The position numbers were made by a program, and so were the translations under genes. Source: Synergistaceae bacterium (GTDB lineage: Bacteria; Synergistota; Synergistia; Synergistales; Synergistaceae). Taken from it: DNA of 34,238 nt. Positions 16,607 to 24,727 of this stretch are shown one piece after another. Position 1 is the stretch's first letter. Each line of letters opens with the position of its first letter. The stretch is from NCBI GenBank assembly GCA_030533085.1, contig JAUNJZ010000027.1:1-34238 (forward strand), given 5' to 3'. Below the pieces are notes generated by a model. That model ran no database searches. It had not been told where the DNA came from and worked only from the letters and a program-made list of their open reading frames with translations.

Positions 16607-17131
16607 ATGATAGGAATACCTGAAAAACTGGTAAACGCTCGCGTTTATAAAAACGGCAGCCAATTCCTGGGTGTGGCGAATATCGATCTGCCGCAGATAC
16701 AGGCAATGACCGCCAGTATAAAAGGCAGCGGCATCTCCGGTGAAGTTGATTCGGTGGTAACCGGGCACTACCAGTCCATGCAGATGAAAATCCAGTTCCG
16801 CACGCCCACAAACGCGAGTCTCGAGCTTTCCGCACCAATAGCCCACGAGCTTGACTTTAGGGCGTCGCTCGACGTATCAGAGCCAAGGACTGGGCTGCGA
16901 ACAATATCAGGGATAAAGGTTTGGGTAAAGGGCACGCCAAAGTCAAACAGCCTCGGTAAATTCGAGTCCGGAGCCACGATGGACAGCGAAGTCGAGCTTG
17001 AAGTGCTGGCCTTGGGCGTGTGGATAGACGGCGAAGAATGCGTCTATCTTGATAAATTCAATTATATTTGTCGTGTGGCCGGCGTTGATTACCTCACCGC
17101 GGCCAGAGCGGCGGAAGGAGTTGGGGATTAA
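16607..17131 (+). CDS. major tail tube protein, P2 FII-like
   Basis: A 174-residue protein with the FII pattern: MIGIPEKLVNARVYKNGSQFLGVANIDLPQI at the start, then a beta-rich core ending ...WIDGEECVYLDKFNYICRVAGVDYL. It forms the inner tube of the contractile tail and follows the sheath gene as in P2. GGGGGTGA lies upstream. Its last base overlaps the first base of the chaperone gene. Confidence 0.93.
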   Translation: MIGIPEKLVNARVYKNGSQFLGVANIDLPQIQAMTASIKGSGISGEVDSVVTGHYQSMQMKIQFRTPTNASLELSAPIAHELDFRASLDVSEPRTGLRTISGIKVWVKGTPKSNSLGKFESGATMDSEVELEVLALGVWIDGEECVYLDKFNYICRVAGVDYLTAARAAEGVGD

Positions 17132-17406
17132 TGGAGATAAAGCTTTCAAAAGAGGTAGAATTCGAGGGGAAGAAGCATACAGAACTGACTGTTGACCTTG
17201 ACGGGTTGACAGGCAGAGAACTCATTGACGCTGAGGCGGAGGCCTTTGCTATAACCGCGCGCCCCGTAACAGACATAGACAAAACCTATCAGAGCTGCGT
17301 TGCGGCAAAGGCGGCGAAGGTACCCGCTGATCTGCTCTTCAGACTGCCGGCGCGGGACTTTGCGAAGATAACATCGGCGGTACAGAATTTTTTATTAGGC
17401 GGCTAG
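17131..17406 (+). CDS. tail assembly chaperone, short form (P2 E-like)
   Basis: A 91-residue protein (MEIKLSKEVEFEGKKHTELTVDLDGLTGRELIDAE...) of the P2 gpE/gp41 tail-assembly family that sits between tube and tape measure genes. It ends ...NFLLGG. A canonical slippery heptamer lies four codons before its stop, so this is the unshifted product. It should bind the tape measure protein during tail tube assembly. Confidence 0.85.
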   Translation: MEIKLSKEVEFEGKKHTELTVDLDGLTGRELIDAEAEAFAITARPVTDIDKTYQSCVAAKAAKVPADLLFRLPARDFAKITSAVQNFLLGG

Positions 17407-17549
17407 GGGAGCGCCCCTGCTGCGTTATACGGGAAATATGCTGTTCGCTCTCCATGACAACATACACGCCGCTTGTCTTCTGGCTTGACATGCGCCCGCG
17501 TGAATGGGAAGGATGGATAGCAGCGCTGGAAAAAACGTCGAAGCAATAA
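17131..17549 (+). CDS. tail assembly chaperone, -1 frameshift product (E+E')
   Basis: Shifting -1 after the TTA codon at 17392-17394 continues through an open frame to TAA 17547-17549. It adds 51 residues to the first 88 (139 in total). The added part ends with a compact TPLVFWLDMRPREWEGWIAA segment, the kind of C-terminal helix found in shifted chaperones. Conservation of a programmed frameshift here is known for P2 (E+E') and lambda (G-GT). The frame has no good independent start of its own, which supports expression by frameshift. Confidence 0.8.
17388..17418 (+). promoter_or_regulatory. programmed -1 ribosomal frameshift signal
   Basis: The heptamer TTTTTTA (17388-17394) is read as T TTT TTA in the zero frame, fitting X XXY YYZ. 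About 10 nt downstream AGGGG (17405-17409) and CCCCT (17414-17418) form a short stem around a 4-nt loop, a likely stimulator. Confidence 0.8.
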
Positions 17550-17578
17550 AAAGCCCGGGGCAGCACGCCCGGGTTTTT
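17550..17578 (+). terminator. intrinsic terminator after tail chaperone
   Basis: CCCGGG (17554-17559) pairs with CCCGGG (17568-17573) around an 8-nt loop and is followed by TTTTT (17574-17578). It lies right after the frameshift frame, inside the late gene cluster. Transcripts to the tape measure would need read-through or antitermination. Confidence 0.75.
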
Positions 17579-17650
17579 ATGATTCTATATGACGCTAATC
17601 TCTTTTGTGATGCCGTAAATATTGCAGCAGATTAGGGCCGGCGGTCAGGG

Positions 17651-17681
17651 TGTACCAATATTTAGCGAAATATGCTATAAT
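17651..17681 (+). promoter_or_regulatory. extended -10 promoter of the moron gene
   Basis: TATGC followed by TATAAT (17676-17681) gives an extended -10 element (TGC next to TATAAT). The -35 region (about 17651-17658) is weak. The position is about 40 bp upstream of the small gene at 17722, between two terminators, and fits autonomous transcription. Confidence 0.55.
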
Positions 17682-17721
17682 ATCCTAACATAAAATATTT
17701 CATGAGGGGGAGGCGGACTGC

Positions 17722-17949
17722 ATGTGCGACGGCGCTTACTGGCTCTTTAACGAGAATCTAAAAGAAATAGAAAAGATCGATCGCAAGATGGCAAAGGATA
17801 AGGCCGAACATGACAAGTGGTTCAAAAGGCTTCCCCTCGAAAGACAAAAGGCATTAGAGAGGATGAGCTGGTGGGATAATTTCTGGGCTAACGTCATAAT
17901 CATTGGCCTTTTATTTGGCCCTCCGGTCGTATTCTTTCTTTTGAATTAA
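17722..17949 (+). CDS. small membrane protein, autonomous moron
   Basis: A 75-residue protein with a charged helical N-terminal half (KEIEKIDRKMAKDKAEHDKWFKRLPLERQKAL) and a C-terminal membrane segment (ANVIIIGLLFGPPVVFFLLN). It has its own promoter-like element upstream and its own terminator downstream, and sits between two essential tail genes. That is the definition of a phage moron, an insert expressed from the prophage. Morons often alter host envelope or exclude other phages, but no homolog is recognised here. An AGGGGGAGG ribosome binding site precedes the ATG. Confidence 0.75.
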   Translation: MCDGAYWLFNENLKEIEKIDRKMAKDKAEHDKWFKRLPLERQKALERMSWWDNFWANVIIIGLLFGPPVVFFLLN

Positions 17950-17963
17950 AAATACAAAAATTT

Positions 17964-17987
17964 GCCGCCTTTCGGGGCGGTTTTTTT
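17964..17987 (+). terminator. intrinsic terminator after moron
   Basis: CCGCC (17965-17969) pairs with GGCGG (17976-17980) around a TTTCGG-type loop, followed by seven Ts (17981-17987). It closes the moron cassette 31 bp before the tape measure gene. Confidence 0.85.
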
Positions 17988-18017
17988 ATGCCCTTTTGAA
18001 GATAAAGAGGTGAGGGT

Positions 18018-20738
18018 ATGGCGGGCAAAGAGATGGAATTTGCGATAAAGGTCGGCGGATATCTGTCGCAGAAGCTGACGACAGCCGTTGGTAACACGAC
18101 AAAGCTGCTCCGGAGCCTTGGCGATACCGGCGAACAGGTAACAGAGAAACTAAAGAGCATACAGGTCATTGACGCCAAGCAAAAGAAGCTGGAAACGCAG
18201 ACCGGCAGGCTGCGTGAGGCATATGGCAAATTATCCAACGCCACGAAAGAACGCATGGCGTATACCGGTCAGGATGCGGAGGTACAGGCGCGCCTCACCC
18301 GCAAACAGCAGGAGGCCGAGGCGAAAGTCGCGCAGCTGCTAAAAAAGACAAAGGATCTGTCGAAGCAAAATATCGCATACAAAAACTCGATAGAAAAACT
18401 CTACGGCCCGATAAACAAACTGATAAAAGACGAAGACAGGCTGTCCAAAGCTGCTGAAAAATCAGCAGCGGCGCGGGCGTATCAGGAAAAAATAGAGAGA
18501 GGCAGAAAGAACCGCACCAACCTCCTGATGGGTGCCGACTACCGGCTCAGCAGCGCGAGAAATATCGCCGGCACGCTGCGCACTCCCTTTGAAAATGCTG
18601 TCGCCTCACAGAAAATGAGCTTCGAGCTCTCCACCGTAATAAACACGGATGAGAAAAATAAAAAAGCAGCGATGGCACAGGCACAAAAGAGCGCGGAAGA
18701 TCTGGCAAAGGCTGGGTATTCCACATACGCTGAGGCAATGCAGGCGCAATACGCTCTCAATTCGGCGGGGCTCGCCGCGGACCTTTCGTCTGTGGCGGTA
18801 AAAACTGTGGCCTCTGTGGCGAAGGTGACTAAAGGCGAATTGGGACAAGTAGGAGAAGTCCTCGCCACCGCATATAACAATCTGGGCAACAGGGTCTCCG
18901 GAACGACGGAAGAAAAATTCGCCGCATTGGGAAACATCTTGACAAAGGTACAATTCAAGTACCAGATTCGCGACTTCGCGCAGCTGGGCGAAAGTATGAA
19001 ATATGCCGCGGTCGGTATCACCCAGTACAATGTCAACCTCGAACAGTCGGCGGCGGCGATAGGAATGCTTAACACGGCAGGGCTCCAGGGCGGGCAGGCG
19101 GGAACCTCTTTTAACTCTATGCTTAAGGGGCTATATAAGGTAGCTGCTGATATCCCCGGCATCCTCGTGAAAGATAAAAACGGAGCGGTCGACCTTGTGG
19201 CGTCGCTTGGCGAGCTGCAAAAGGGCCTGTCGCGAATGGACGATATTACGCGGGCTCAATTCCTTACGGAAATGTTCGGCGACGAAGGAGCAAAGGCCAT
19301 CATCCCGCTCGTGTCAAAAACAGACGAGCTTGCCGCAGGGTATAAGGAGGTCGGGGCCGCCGTTAAAGAGAACATCGTTGACAAAAATATGGCGGAATAC
19401 TTAAAACTGACGTCAACGAGAATGGCGGCGGCTAAAGAACAGGCGATGCTTCTGGGGATGAAGATCGGAAATGTCCTGCTTCCCCCCGTAACGAAAATGC
19501 TTGAATATGGGGGAAAGCTGGCGGACAAGATCGGCGAGTGGGCCGAGGCCCATCCGTTCATAACCAAGCTCGTTGTCGGCGTTGTCGCCGCCGGGGTGGC
19601 CTTAAATCTCGCGGGGGCCGCCATAATGTATGTCGGCGCGGGATTCAGCTCGTTCTTTACCCTTTTACAGAACGGCAATCTGTTTATTAAAACCTTCCGC
19701 GTGGCGATGAGCGGCGGCAGCCTCGAGGGGCTCAAATTCGCAAAAGTCGCGGGACTGCTTAGCAAAGGTATTTTCGGGCTGGGAAAGGCCTTCACCCTGA
19801 TTTTCAGCCCCGGCGGGTTGATTTTGCTCGGCATTGCGGCGGTTGTCGCCGCCGTGTGGTACTTGTACAAAAACTGGGAAACGGTAAAAACGGGGCTAAT
19901 GGCGTGGTGGAAAACGCTTGGCGAGATGTGGGACAGTTTCTGTGCAAAATTCCCCACTGCTTCAAATGTGATAAAAGGTGCGGTAGACCTCATTGTCGGC
20001 TACTATAAGGGGCTTTGGAGCGCGCTCAAAAAGGTATGGGAGTGGGGCACGAAGGCGCTGGGGGTCCTGGGTTTCGGTGGCGAAACTCCCAAGGTGTCAG
20101 GTAATGCCGTCACGGGGAAGGTGAAGGCGTCCGAAACAAGCCGAAAGATGCCGAAAATGGCTAGAGGCGGATACATATCTCGCCCTACTGTTGCGTTAGT
20201 AGGCGAAGCCGGAGATGAAATAATAGTTCCCGTAACAGACCGAAGATACGGCATCCAGCGCCTCGCGGAGGCAGCCGCGCACCTTGGCTTCAACATTGCT
20301 CCGGTGCAAAACAGAGCCATTGAAGGACACGGCGCTCCAGCAATGCGTGCGCTGCGAGAAAAGGCTCCTATAGCCAAAATAGCTACAGCAACGAAACAGA
20401 TTTTTGCTGGATATCGAGGCTCATCCAACAATGAAGCAATAAACAAAAGCACTTTTAACGAGCAAATATACAACTTTGCATACTCTAAAATTATGCAAAG
20501 CTCAACAGTAAGCAAAGAGAAGAGTATTTTAGAGAAACTGCAAAACCGTCGTGTGGGAACAGAGGCTATTGGGGATAAAACTAAGACTGCCCCAACAATA
20601 ACATACGCCCCTAATTTCACCATATATGGCAACCCAGACAGAGAAAGCCTCGTTGATCTCCTAAGAGAAGACAAAAAGAGATTTAAGAGGCTGTTGGAAG
20701 AGGTATTGCACGATAAAGAGCGGGTGAACTTCGCATGA
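18018..20738 (+). CDS. tail tape measure protein
   Basis: The 906-residue protein sets tail length and is threaded through the tube. It has a coiled-coil N-terminus (about 20-150), a TP901-type core (about 185-500, with SVAKVTKGELGQVGEVLATAYNN and AIGMLNTAGLQGGQAGTSFNSMLKGL), hydrophobic segments at about 513-560 and 600-617, and a C-terminal motif ARGGYISRPTVALVGEAGDEIIVPV (about 715-740). The C-terminal 140 residues (from about 20,310) are noticeably more AT-rich and richer in Asn, Lys and Ser than the rest, which suggests a divergent or acquired tail end. The GAGGTGAGGG before the ATG supports the start. Confidence 0.92.
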   Translation: MAGKEMEFAIKVGGYLSQKLTTAVGNTTKLLRSLGDTGEQVTEKLKSIQVIDAKQKKLETQTGRLREAYGKLSNATKERMAYTGQDAEVQARLTRKQQEAEAKVAQLLKKTKDLSKQNIAYKNSIEKLYGPINKLIKDEDRLSKAAEKSAAARAYQEKIERGRKNRTNLLMGADYRLSSARNIAGTLRTPFENAVASQKMSFELSTVINTDEKNKKAAMAQAQKSAEDLAKAGYSTYAEAMQAQYALNSAGLAADLSSVAVKTVASVAKVTKGELGQVGEVLATAYNNLGNRVSGTTEEKFAALGNILTKVQFKYQIRDFAQLGESMKYAAVGITQYNVNLEQSAAAIGMLNTAGLQGGQAGTSFNSMLKGLYKVAADIPGILVKDKNGAVDLVASLGELQKGLSRMDDITRAQFLTEMFGDEGAKAIIPLVSKTDELAAGYKEVGAAVKENIVDKNMAEYLKLTSTRMAAAKEQAMLLGMKIGNVLLPPVTKMLEYGGKLADKIGEWAEAHPFITKLVVGVVAAGVALNLAGAAIMYVGAGFSSFFTLLQNGNLFIKTFRVAMSGGSLEGLKFAKVAGLLSKGIFGLGKAFTLIFSPGGLILLGIAAVVAAVWYLYKNWETVKTGLMAWWKTLGEMWDSFCAKFPTASNVIKGAVDLIVGYYKGLWSALKKVWEWGTKALGVLGFGGETPKVSGNAVTGKVKASETSRKMPKMARGGYISRPTVALVGEAGDEIIVPVTDRRYGIQRLAEAAAHLGFNIAPVQNRAIEGHGAPAMRALREKAPIAKIATATKQIFAGYRGSSNNEAINKSTFNEQIYNFAYSKIMQSSTVSKEKSILEKLQNRRVGTEAIGDKTKTAPTITYAPNFTIYGNPDRESLVDLLREDKKRFKRLLEEVLHDKERVNFA

Positions 20739-20944
20739 AAACCATTACAACGATGAGCGGAGATACGTGGGATGTAATTGCATGGCGCATATGGGGCGAC
20801 GGCGCGGACCAAGGCCGCATGGCGGATCTCATCGAAGCCAACCAGCAGCATGTGAAGACAGCAATATTCTCAGGGAATGTGACGTTAGCAGTACCGGAAA
20901 TAACGAACGAAGAGCCGGCATCGGTTCCGCCGTGGAGGCAGTGA
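20735..20944 (+). CDS. tail protein X, LysM-like
   Basis: A 69-residue protein starting MKTITTMSGDTWDVIAWRIWGD, the P2 gpX pattern (a LysM-like fold that may clamp the tube or tail hub). The start overlaps the tape measure stop by 4 nt (ATGA). It lies between tape measure and gpD genes. Confidence 0.88.
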   Translation: MKTITTMSGDTWDVIAWRIWGDGADQGRMADLIEANQQHVKTAIFSGNVTLAVPEITNEEPASVPPWRQ

Positions 20945-20945
20945 G

Positions 20946-22058
20946 ATGCCGGAAGTAAAAAAAAATGACAAGGCGCGCCGTGCACTCCTTGAAATATCAA
21001 TCGCTGGGGCTGATGTCACAAAGGATATCGCCCCCTATCTTAAATCTTTCATCTACGAAGACAACCGCTCCGGTGAGGCCGACTCCATATCCGTAACTCT
21101 GGAAGACAGAGACGGACGCTTTCGCGGCGACTGGTTTCCGAAAAAAAATTCTACAATCACGGCGTCCATAAGAGTCTTTGATTGGGAAAAGAGCGGCGAT
21201 AGCCAAACATTGAAATGCGGAACATTTGAACTCGACGAAATAGAGGCAACACAAGGAACCCTCACGATGAAAGGGGTATCCACCCCGATCACCTCGGGGG
21301 GCCGCCGCGAAAAAATAACGCGAACATGGGAAAAGGCGTATTTAAAGACCGTTGCCCAGGATGTGGCTGAAAAAGCCGGCTTAGAGCTGAATTATACGGC
21401 TTTAGACAATCCGTATTTCGGAAGGATAGACCAGAAGCAGGAATCCTCGCTGGAGTTCCTTTCGCGGGTTGTACATAAAGCGGGATTGGCAATTAAGATT
21501 GTGAACGGCAAGGTGGCGATATACAACGAGGTTGACGCAGAAAAGGAGGAAGCCGCATTCACCGTAGCGCGCACTGGCGGCTATGTAACAGATTGGAATT
21601 TTCGCACGCAGTCCGTGGATACGTATAAATCATGCGAAGTCAGCTATTTTGACCCGAAAACCAAGGTCACATTCAAGGGCATGGCCGCATCTTCCGGCGA
21701 GAGCGAACCCAGCGGACAAGTGCTGCGAATCAGCAACGAACGAGTCGAAAGTAATGCCGAGGCAATAAAGCTCGCAGAGAAAAAACTGCGCGAGTCCAAC
21801 AAACGTGAAGTGACCGGACATCTGGACTGTGTGGGTAATACCCTCATGCTCGATGGCATGGTCATAGCCGTATCCGGCTTTGGCACTTTTGACGGCAAAT
21901 ACCGTATCGCCAAATCAACGCACTCCATAGATAGCAGCGGCTATACAACTGCTGTAGACCTGGAATCGGGTCCTCCATCCGTGCGTGCCGGAGGTAAGGG
22001 CGAGAAAAAGGCAGATAAGAAGAAGAAGGACAAGAAGGATTGGAGTGAATTCTGGTAA
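20946..22058 (+). CDS. baseplate hub protein, late control gpD-like
   Basis: A 370-residue protein of the P2 gpD (late control D)/T4 gp27-like hub family. Supporting pieces are DVTKDIAPYLKSFIYEDNRSGEADSISVTLEDRDGRFRGDWFP, FELDEIEATQG..MKGVSTPI, and LKTVAQDVAEKAGLEL followed by the YFGRIDQKQESSLEFLSRVVHKAGLAIKI repeat-like core. The C-terminal 25 residues are a Lys-rich tail (GEKKADKKKKDKKDW). The hub connects the tube with the spike. Confidence 0.92.
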   Translation: MPEVKKNDKARRALLEISIAGADVTKDIAPYLKSFIYEDNRSGEADSISVTLEDRDGRFRGDWFPKKNSTITASIRVFDWEKSGDSQTLKCGTFELDEIEATQGTLTMKGVSTPITSGGRREKITRTWEKAYLKTVAQDVAEKAGLELNYTALDNPYFGRIDQKQESSLEFLSRVVHKAGLAIKIVNGKVAIYNEVDAEKEEAAFTVARTGGYVTDWNFRTQSVDTYKSCEVSYFDPKTKVTFKGMAASSGESEPSGQVLRISNERVESNAEAIKLAEKKLRESNKREVTGHLDCVGNTLMLDGMVIAVSGFGTFDGKYRIAKSTHSIDSSGYTTAVDLESGPPSVRAGGKGEKKADKKKKDKKDWSEFW

Positions 22059-22079
22059 ATACTGGAAGGAGTGAGAATC

Positions 22080-22550
22080 ATGGCCAGCTATGAAGATCTG
22101 TTTCGCATCGGCGAAATATCCGCAGTATACCCTGAGCGACATCGCGTCCGCGTAAAATTTGCCGACAAAGACGGGCTTGTATCTGACGAGTTGCCGGTAC
22201 TCGCCGCCGGTTCGCTCAAAAACAAAGCGCAATGCCTCCCTGACGAAGGAGAACTTGTGCTTTGCGCTTTTCTGCCCAGCGGAGAAGAGGCGGGCTTCGT
22301 GCTCGGTTCATTTTACTCCGAGGCGGATCTGCCTCTATCGAGCGACCGCGATGAGTATATCCTTAAAATCCCCGGCGGCGGATGCGTTGCGATGCACAGG
22401 AAAAATCACACAATCACAGTCGTAGATTACAATGGGTCAAAAATGCTTTGGGAGAATGGCAACATCACACTTAAAAGCGCAGCGAACATCTATCTCAATC
22501 CCGATGGAGATGTGCCTGTACCGACACACATCTCCGCGCAGTTTGATTAG
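22080..22550 (+). CDS. baseplate assembly protein V (spike)
   Basis: A 156-residue spike protein of the P2 gpV family with an N-terminal OB-like domain (RIGEISAVYPERHRVRVKFADKDGLVSDELPVLAAGS...LPDEGELVLCAFLPSGEEAGFVLGSFY) and a C-terminal beta-prism repeat region (ITVVDYNGSKMLWENGNITLKSAANIYLNPDG). ATG 22080 has GGAAGGAG at suitable spacing; the in-frame GTG 9 nt earlier is less likely. It punctures the outer membrane together with the PAAR tip. Confidence 0.88.
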   Translation: MASYEDLFRIGEISAVYPERHRVRVKFADKDGLVSDELPVLAAGSLKNKAQCLPDEGELVLCAFLPSGEEAGFVLGSFYSEADLPLSSDRDEYILKIPGGGCVAMHRKNHTITVVDYNGSKMLWENGNITLKSAANIYLNPDGDVPVPTHISAQFD

Positions 22551-22560
22551 GCAAGGCAAG

Positions 22561-22854
22561 ATGCCAGCGCAGACTAGGCTTGGAGATAGCTGCACGGGGC
22601 ACGACGATTGCCCTCCGCGTCCGCTTGCCACTGGAAGCCCAAACGTATTCGTGAACGGTCGCCCCGCTGGGCGAGTAAATTCTGATCAGTACGAAAGCCA
22701 CGGGTGCATCGCTCATGCTCCTCACAGCGCCGTGATAGCATCCGGCAGCAGCAACACTTTTATCAATGACTTCTCCGCTGGGCGTATTGGCGATCCTGTA
22801 AGCTGCGGAGGCAGCGTTGCCGAGGGCAGCCCCAACGTATTTGTAGGAGGGTGA
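22561..22854 (+). CDS. PAAR-domain spike tip protein
   Basis: A 97-residue protein with PAAR repeats: TRLGDSCTGHDDCPPRPLATGSPNVFVNGRPAGRV, HGCIAHAPHSAVIASGSSNTFINDFSAGRIGDPVSCGGSVAEGSPNVFVGG. The His and Cys residues fit the zinc-binding cone tip. PAAR proteins cap the VgrG/gpV spike, and the gene lies directly after the gpV-like spike gene. Confidence 0.92.
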   Translation: MPAQTRLGDSCTGHDDCPPRPLATGSPNVFVNGRPAGRVNSDQYESHGCIAHAPHSAVIASGSSNTFINDFSAGRIGDPVSCGGSVAEGSPNVFVGG

Positions 22855-22882
22855 TATATATGGGATAGGCAGCTTTGGTAAA

Positions 22883-23260
22883 GTGGTATTTGAGGCAAGT
22901 TCTGATTTGGTACGTACTTTCTCCGAACTTCAACAAAAAAACTCTGCTCGCTATGCCGAACACGAGGTTATCGGCAAAAAGCCGTTGTTGGAATTTCTCG
23001 GCCCGGGGCTTGAGGAAATATCCTTTAAGCTGCAGCTGATGTCCAGCCTGGGCGTCAAGCCCGATGAAGAGGTGAAGGTGCTGCAGGAGATGCGCGACGC
23101 CGGAGAGGTGGGGCATCTCATTTTTGGCGAGACTAAAATCGGCAAGTTCGCCATCGTAGACCTATCCCAGCAGGAAGGTCCACGGGATAGGCATGGCGCA
23201 CCTACGTGGATCGAGGTCGAGCTGACCATAAAGGAGTATATCTCACATGCTGACAAATGA
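22883..23260 (+). CDS. tail protein U-like (P2 GpU family), start disturbed
   Basis: The 125-residue frame matches the P2 gpU pattern (NSARYAEHEVIGKKPLLEFLGPGLEEISFKLQLMSSLG...L..M.DAGEVGHLIFG...GKFAIVDL...PTWIEVELTIKEY). The first clear start is GTG 22883. However, the frame is open further upstream and encodes a family-like IGSFGKVVFEAS. The best start signal, AGGAGG (22845-22850) with ATG 22860, is out of frame by one base and stops at TAG after two codons. A single missing base near 22862 is the simplest explanation. The gene overlaps the next one by 14 nt. Confidence 0.8.
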   Translation: MVFEASSDLVRTFSELQQKNSARYAEHEVIGKKPLLEFLGPGLEEISFKLQLMSSLGVKPDEEVKVLQEMRDAGEVGHLIFGETKIGKFAIVDLSQQEGPRDRHGAPTWIEVELTIKEYISHADK

Positions 23261-23585
23261 ATTGGAGATAATACTTGACGGAAGCACCAATATATTCGGA
23301 GCAATAGGCTTGCAGAATATACATAATTGCCTTAACGCTATTGCCTCGACTCGAATCGGGAGCGTGCCGCTCTATCGTCATTTCGGCACGGATTGGGAGT
23401 GGTTAGATAAACCAGAACCATACGCAATGGCAAAATATCGCGCCGACCTTATGGAGGCGATAGACAAATACGAACCGAGAATAAAGGTGATATCCATCTC
23501 GTTCAGGCGGAGTACAGCGGATGCGTTCGATGGGAAACTGTATCCGATTGTAAGATTTAAAATCAGAGAGGTGGTGGAAATATGA
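23247..23585 (+). CDS. baseplate wedge protein W, gp25-like
   Basis: A 112-residue protein of the gpW/gp25 lysozyme-like wedge family: an N-terminal NELEIILDGSTNIFGAIGLQNIHNCLNAIASTRIGSVPLYRHFGTDWEWLDKP, then a helix AMAKYRADLMEAIDKYEPRIKV. The conserved R(I)GS.P(L)...G family core is present. It is placed between gpU- and gpJ-like genes as part of the baseplate module. Confidence 0.9.
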   Translation: MLTNELEIILDGSTNIFGAIGLQNIHNCLNAIASTRIGSVPLYRHFGTDWEWLDKPEPYAMAKYRADLMEAIDKYEPRIKVISISFRRSTADAFDGKLYPIVRFKIREVVEI

Positions 23586-24727
23586 GCTTGCTTGGCACGC
23601 TGCCGCAAGTAGAATTCGCACCCAAAGAGGCGGACACAATCCTAGAAGAACTCATAGCAAGATATGAAGATGCCGCTGGGGTAACCCTATACCCTGCGGA
23701 CCCCGTGCGGCTTTTCCTGAGTACGATCGCCTATGAGCTAGCGCAGCAGCGCAGCTTGATAGATTACGCCGCGAAGATGAATCTGCTGGCGTACGCGCAG
23801 GGCGATTACCTCGACCACCTCGCCGCTTTTGTCCCTGTGGCGCGATTACCAGCAACGGCGGCTGCCGTGACTGTGCGATTCACCCTTTCTGCTGTGTTGG
23901 ATACGGCAGTAACCATTCCTGCCGGCACGAGGGTAACGCCAAGAGCATTACCCGATCTCTATTTTGCTACCGATGCCGCCGCAGTTGTCCCCGCCGGTGC
24001 ATCATATGTTGATTGTGCATGTACTTGCACATACACTGGCGAGCAGGGCAATGGCTTTTTGGCAGGGCAGGTGCTTTCTCTGGTAGATCCGGTCGAATAT
24101 GTCAAGAGCGCGATGAATGTTACTACCAGCGCAGGCGGCGCGAACATTGAGGACGATGAGAGCTATAGGGAGCGCATCCAGTTGGTGCTCGAATCACTCT
24201 CCGTTGCTGGCCCGATTAATGCTTACCGATATTGGGCGCTGTCCGCAAGCGCGAAGATCGCGGACGTATCTGTTGCCGGACCAGCAGAAGATGCCGCGAT
24301 AGACCCTGGCAACGTATACATATACCCGCTCTTGCAGGATGGATGTTTGCCGGACGCTGAGATCTTACAGGCGGTAAATGCGGTGGTGAATGCAGATGAT
24401 ATACGACCACTTACAGATAATGTGCATGTTTGTTCGCCAACCCCAATAAATTTCACGCTTGCCATTACGTACTGGATAGCAAAAGATGTGCAGACGCAAA
24501 CCGTGGACATTAAAAAGGCGGTAGATGCGGCTATTACAGAATGGATCGCGTGGCAGAAAAATCGGCTTGGGCGTGATATCAATCCCTCCGAACTCATACA
24601 TCGCGTGGTTGCCGCGGGCGCAAAGAGAGCGGCGATATCTGTTCCGGCGTTTACAACCGTGAGATACAATCAGGTGGCCATTTGCACAGATTCAGAAATC
24701 ACATTCGGAGGGCTAGAGGATGGCTAA
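23582..24727 (+). CDS. baseplate protein J
   Basis: A 381-residue protein of the P2 gpJ/Mu gp47 family: N-terminal ADTILEELIARYEDAAGVTLYPADPVRLFLSTIAYELAQQRSLIDYAAKMNLLAYAQGDYLDHLA, then conserved beta repeats (VTIPAGTRVTPRALPDLYFATDAAAVVPAG and VVNADDIRPLTDNVHV). It connects wedge and tail fibres. The start overlaps the W stop by 4 nt and the end overlaps the I gene by 8 nt. Confidence 0.93.
   Translation: MSLLGTLPQVEFAPKEADTILEELIARYEDAAGVTLYPADPVRLFLSTIAYELAQQRSLIDYAAKMNLLAYAQGDYLDHLAAFVPVARLPATAAAVTVRFTLSAVLDTAVTIPAGTRVTPRALPDLYFATDAAAVVPAGASYVDCACTCTYTGEQGNGFLAGQVLSLVDPVEYVKSAMNVTTSAGGANIEDDESYRERIQLVLESLSVAGPINAYRYWALSASAKIADVSVAGPAEDAAIDPGNVYIYPLLQDGCLPDAEILQAVNAVVNADDIRPLTDNVHVCSPTPINFTLAITYWIAKDVQTQTVDIKKAVDAAITEWIAWQKNRLGRDINPSELIHRVVAAGAKRAAISVPAFTTVRYNQVAICTDSEITFGGLEDG

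Noticed and set aside
19256-19993. 245-codon minus-strand open frame in the tape measure gene
   Set aside because: Antisense to a clear tape measure protein with a Pro/Ser/Ala-rich product and no start signals.
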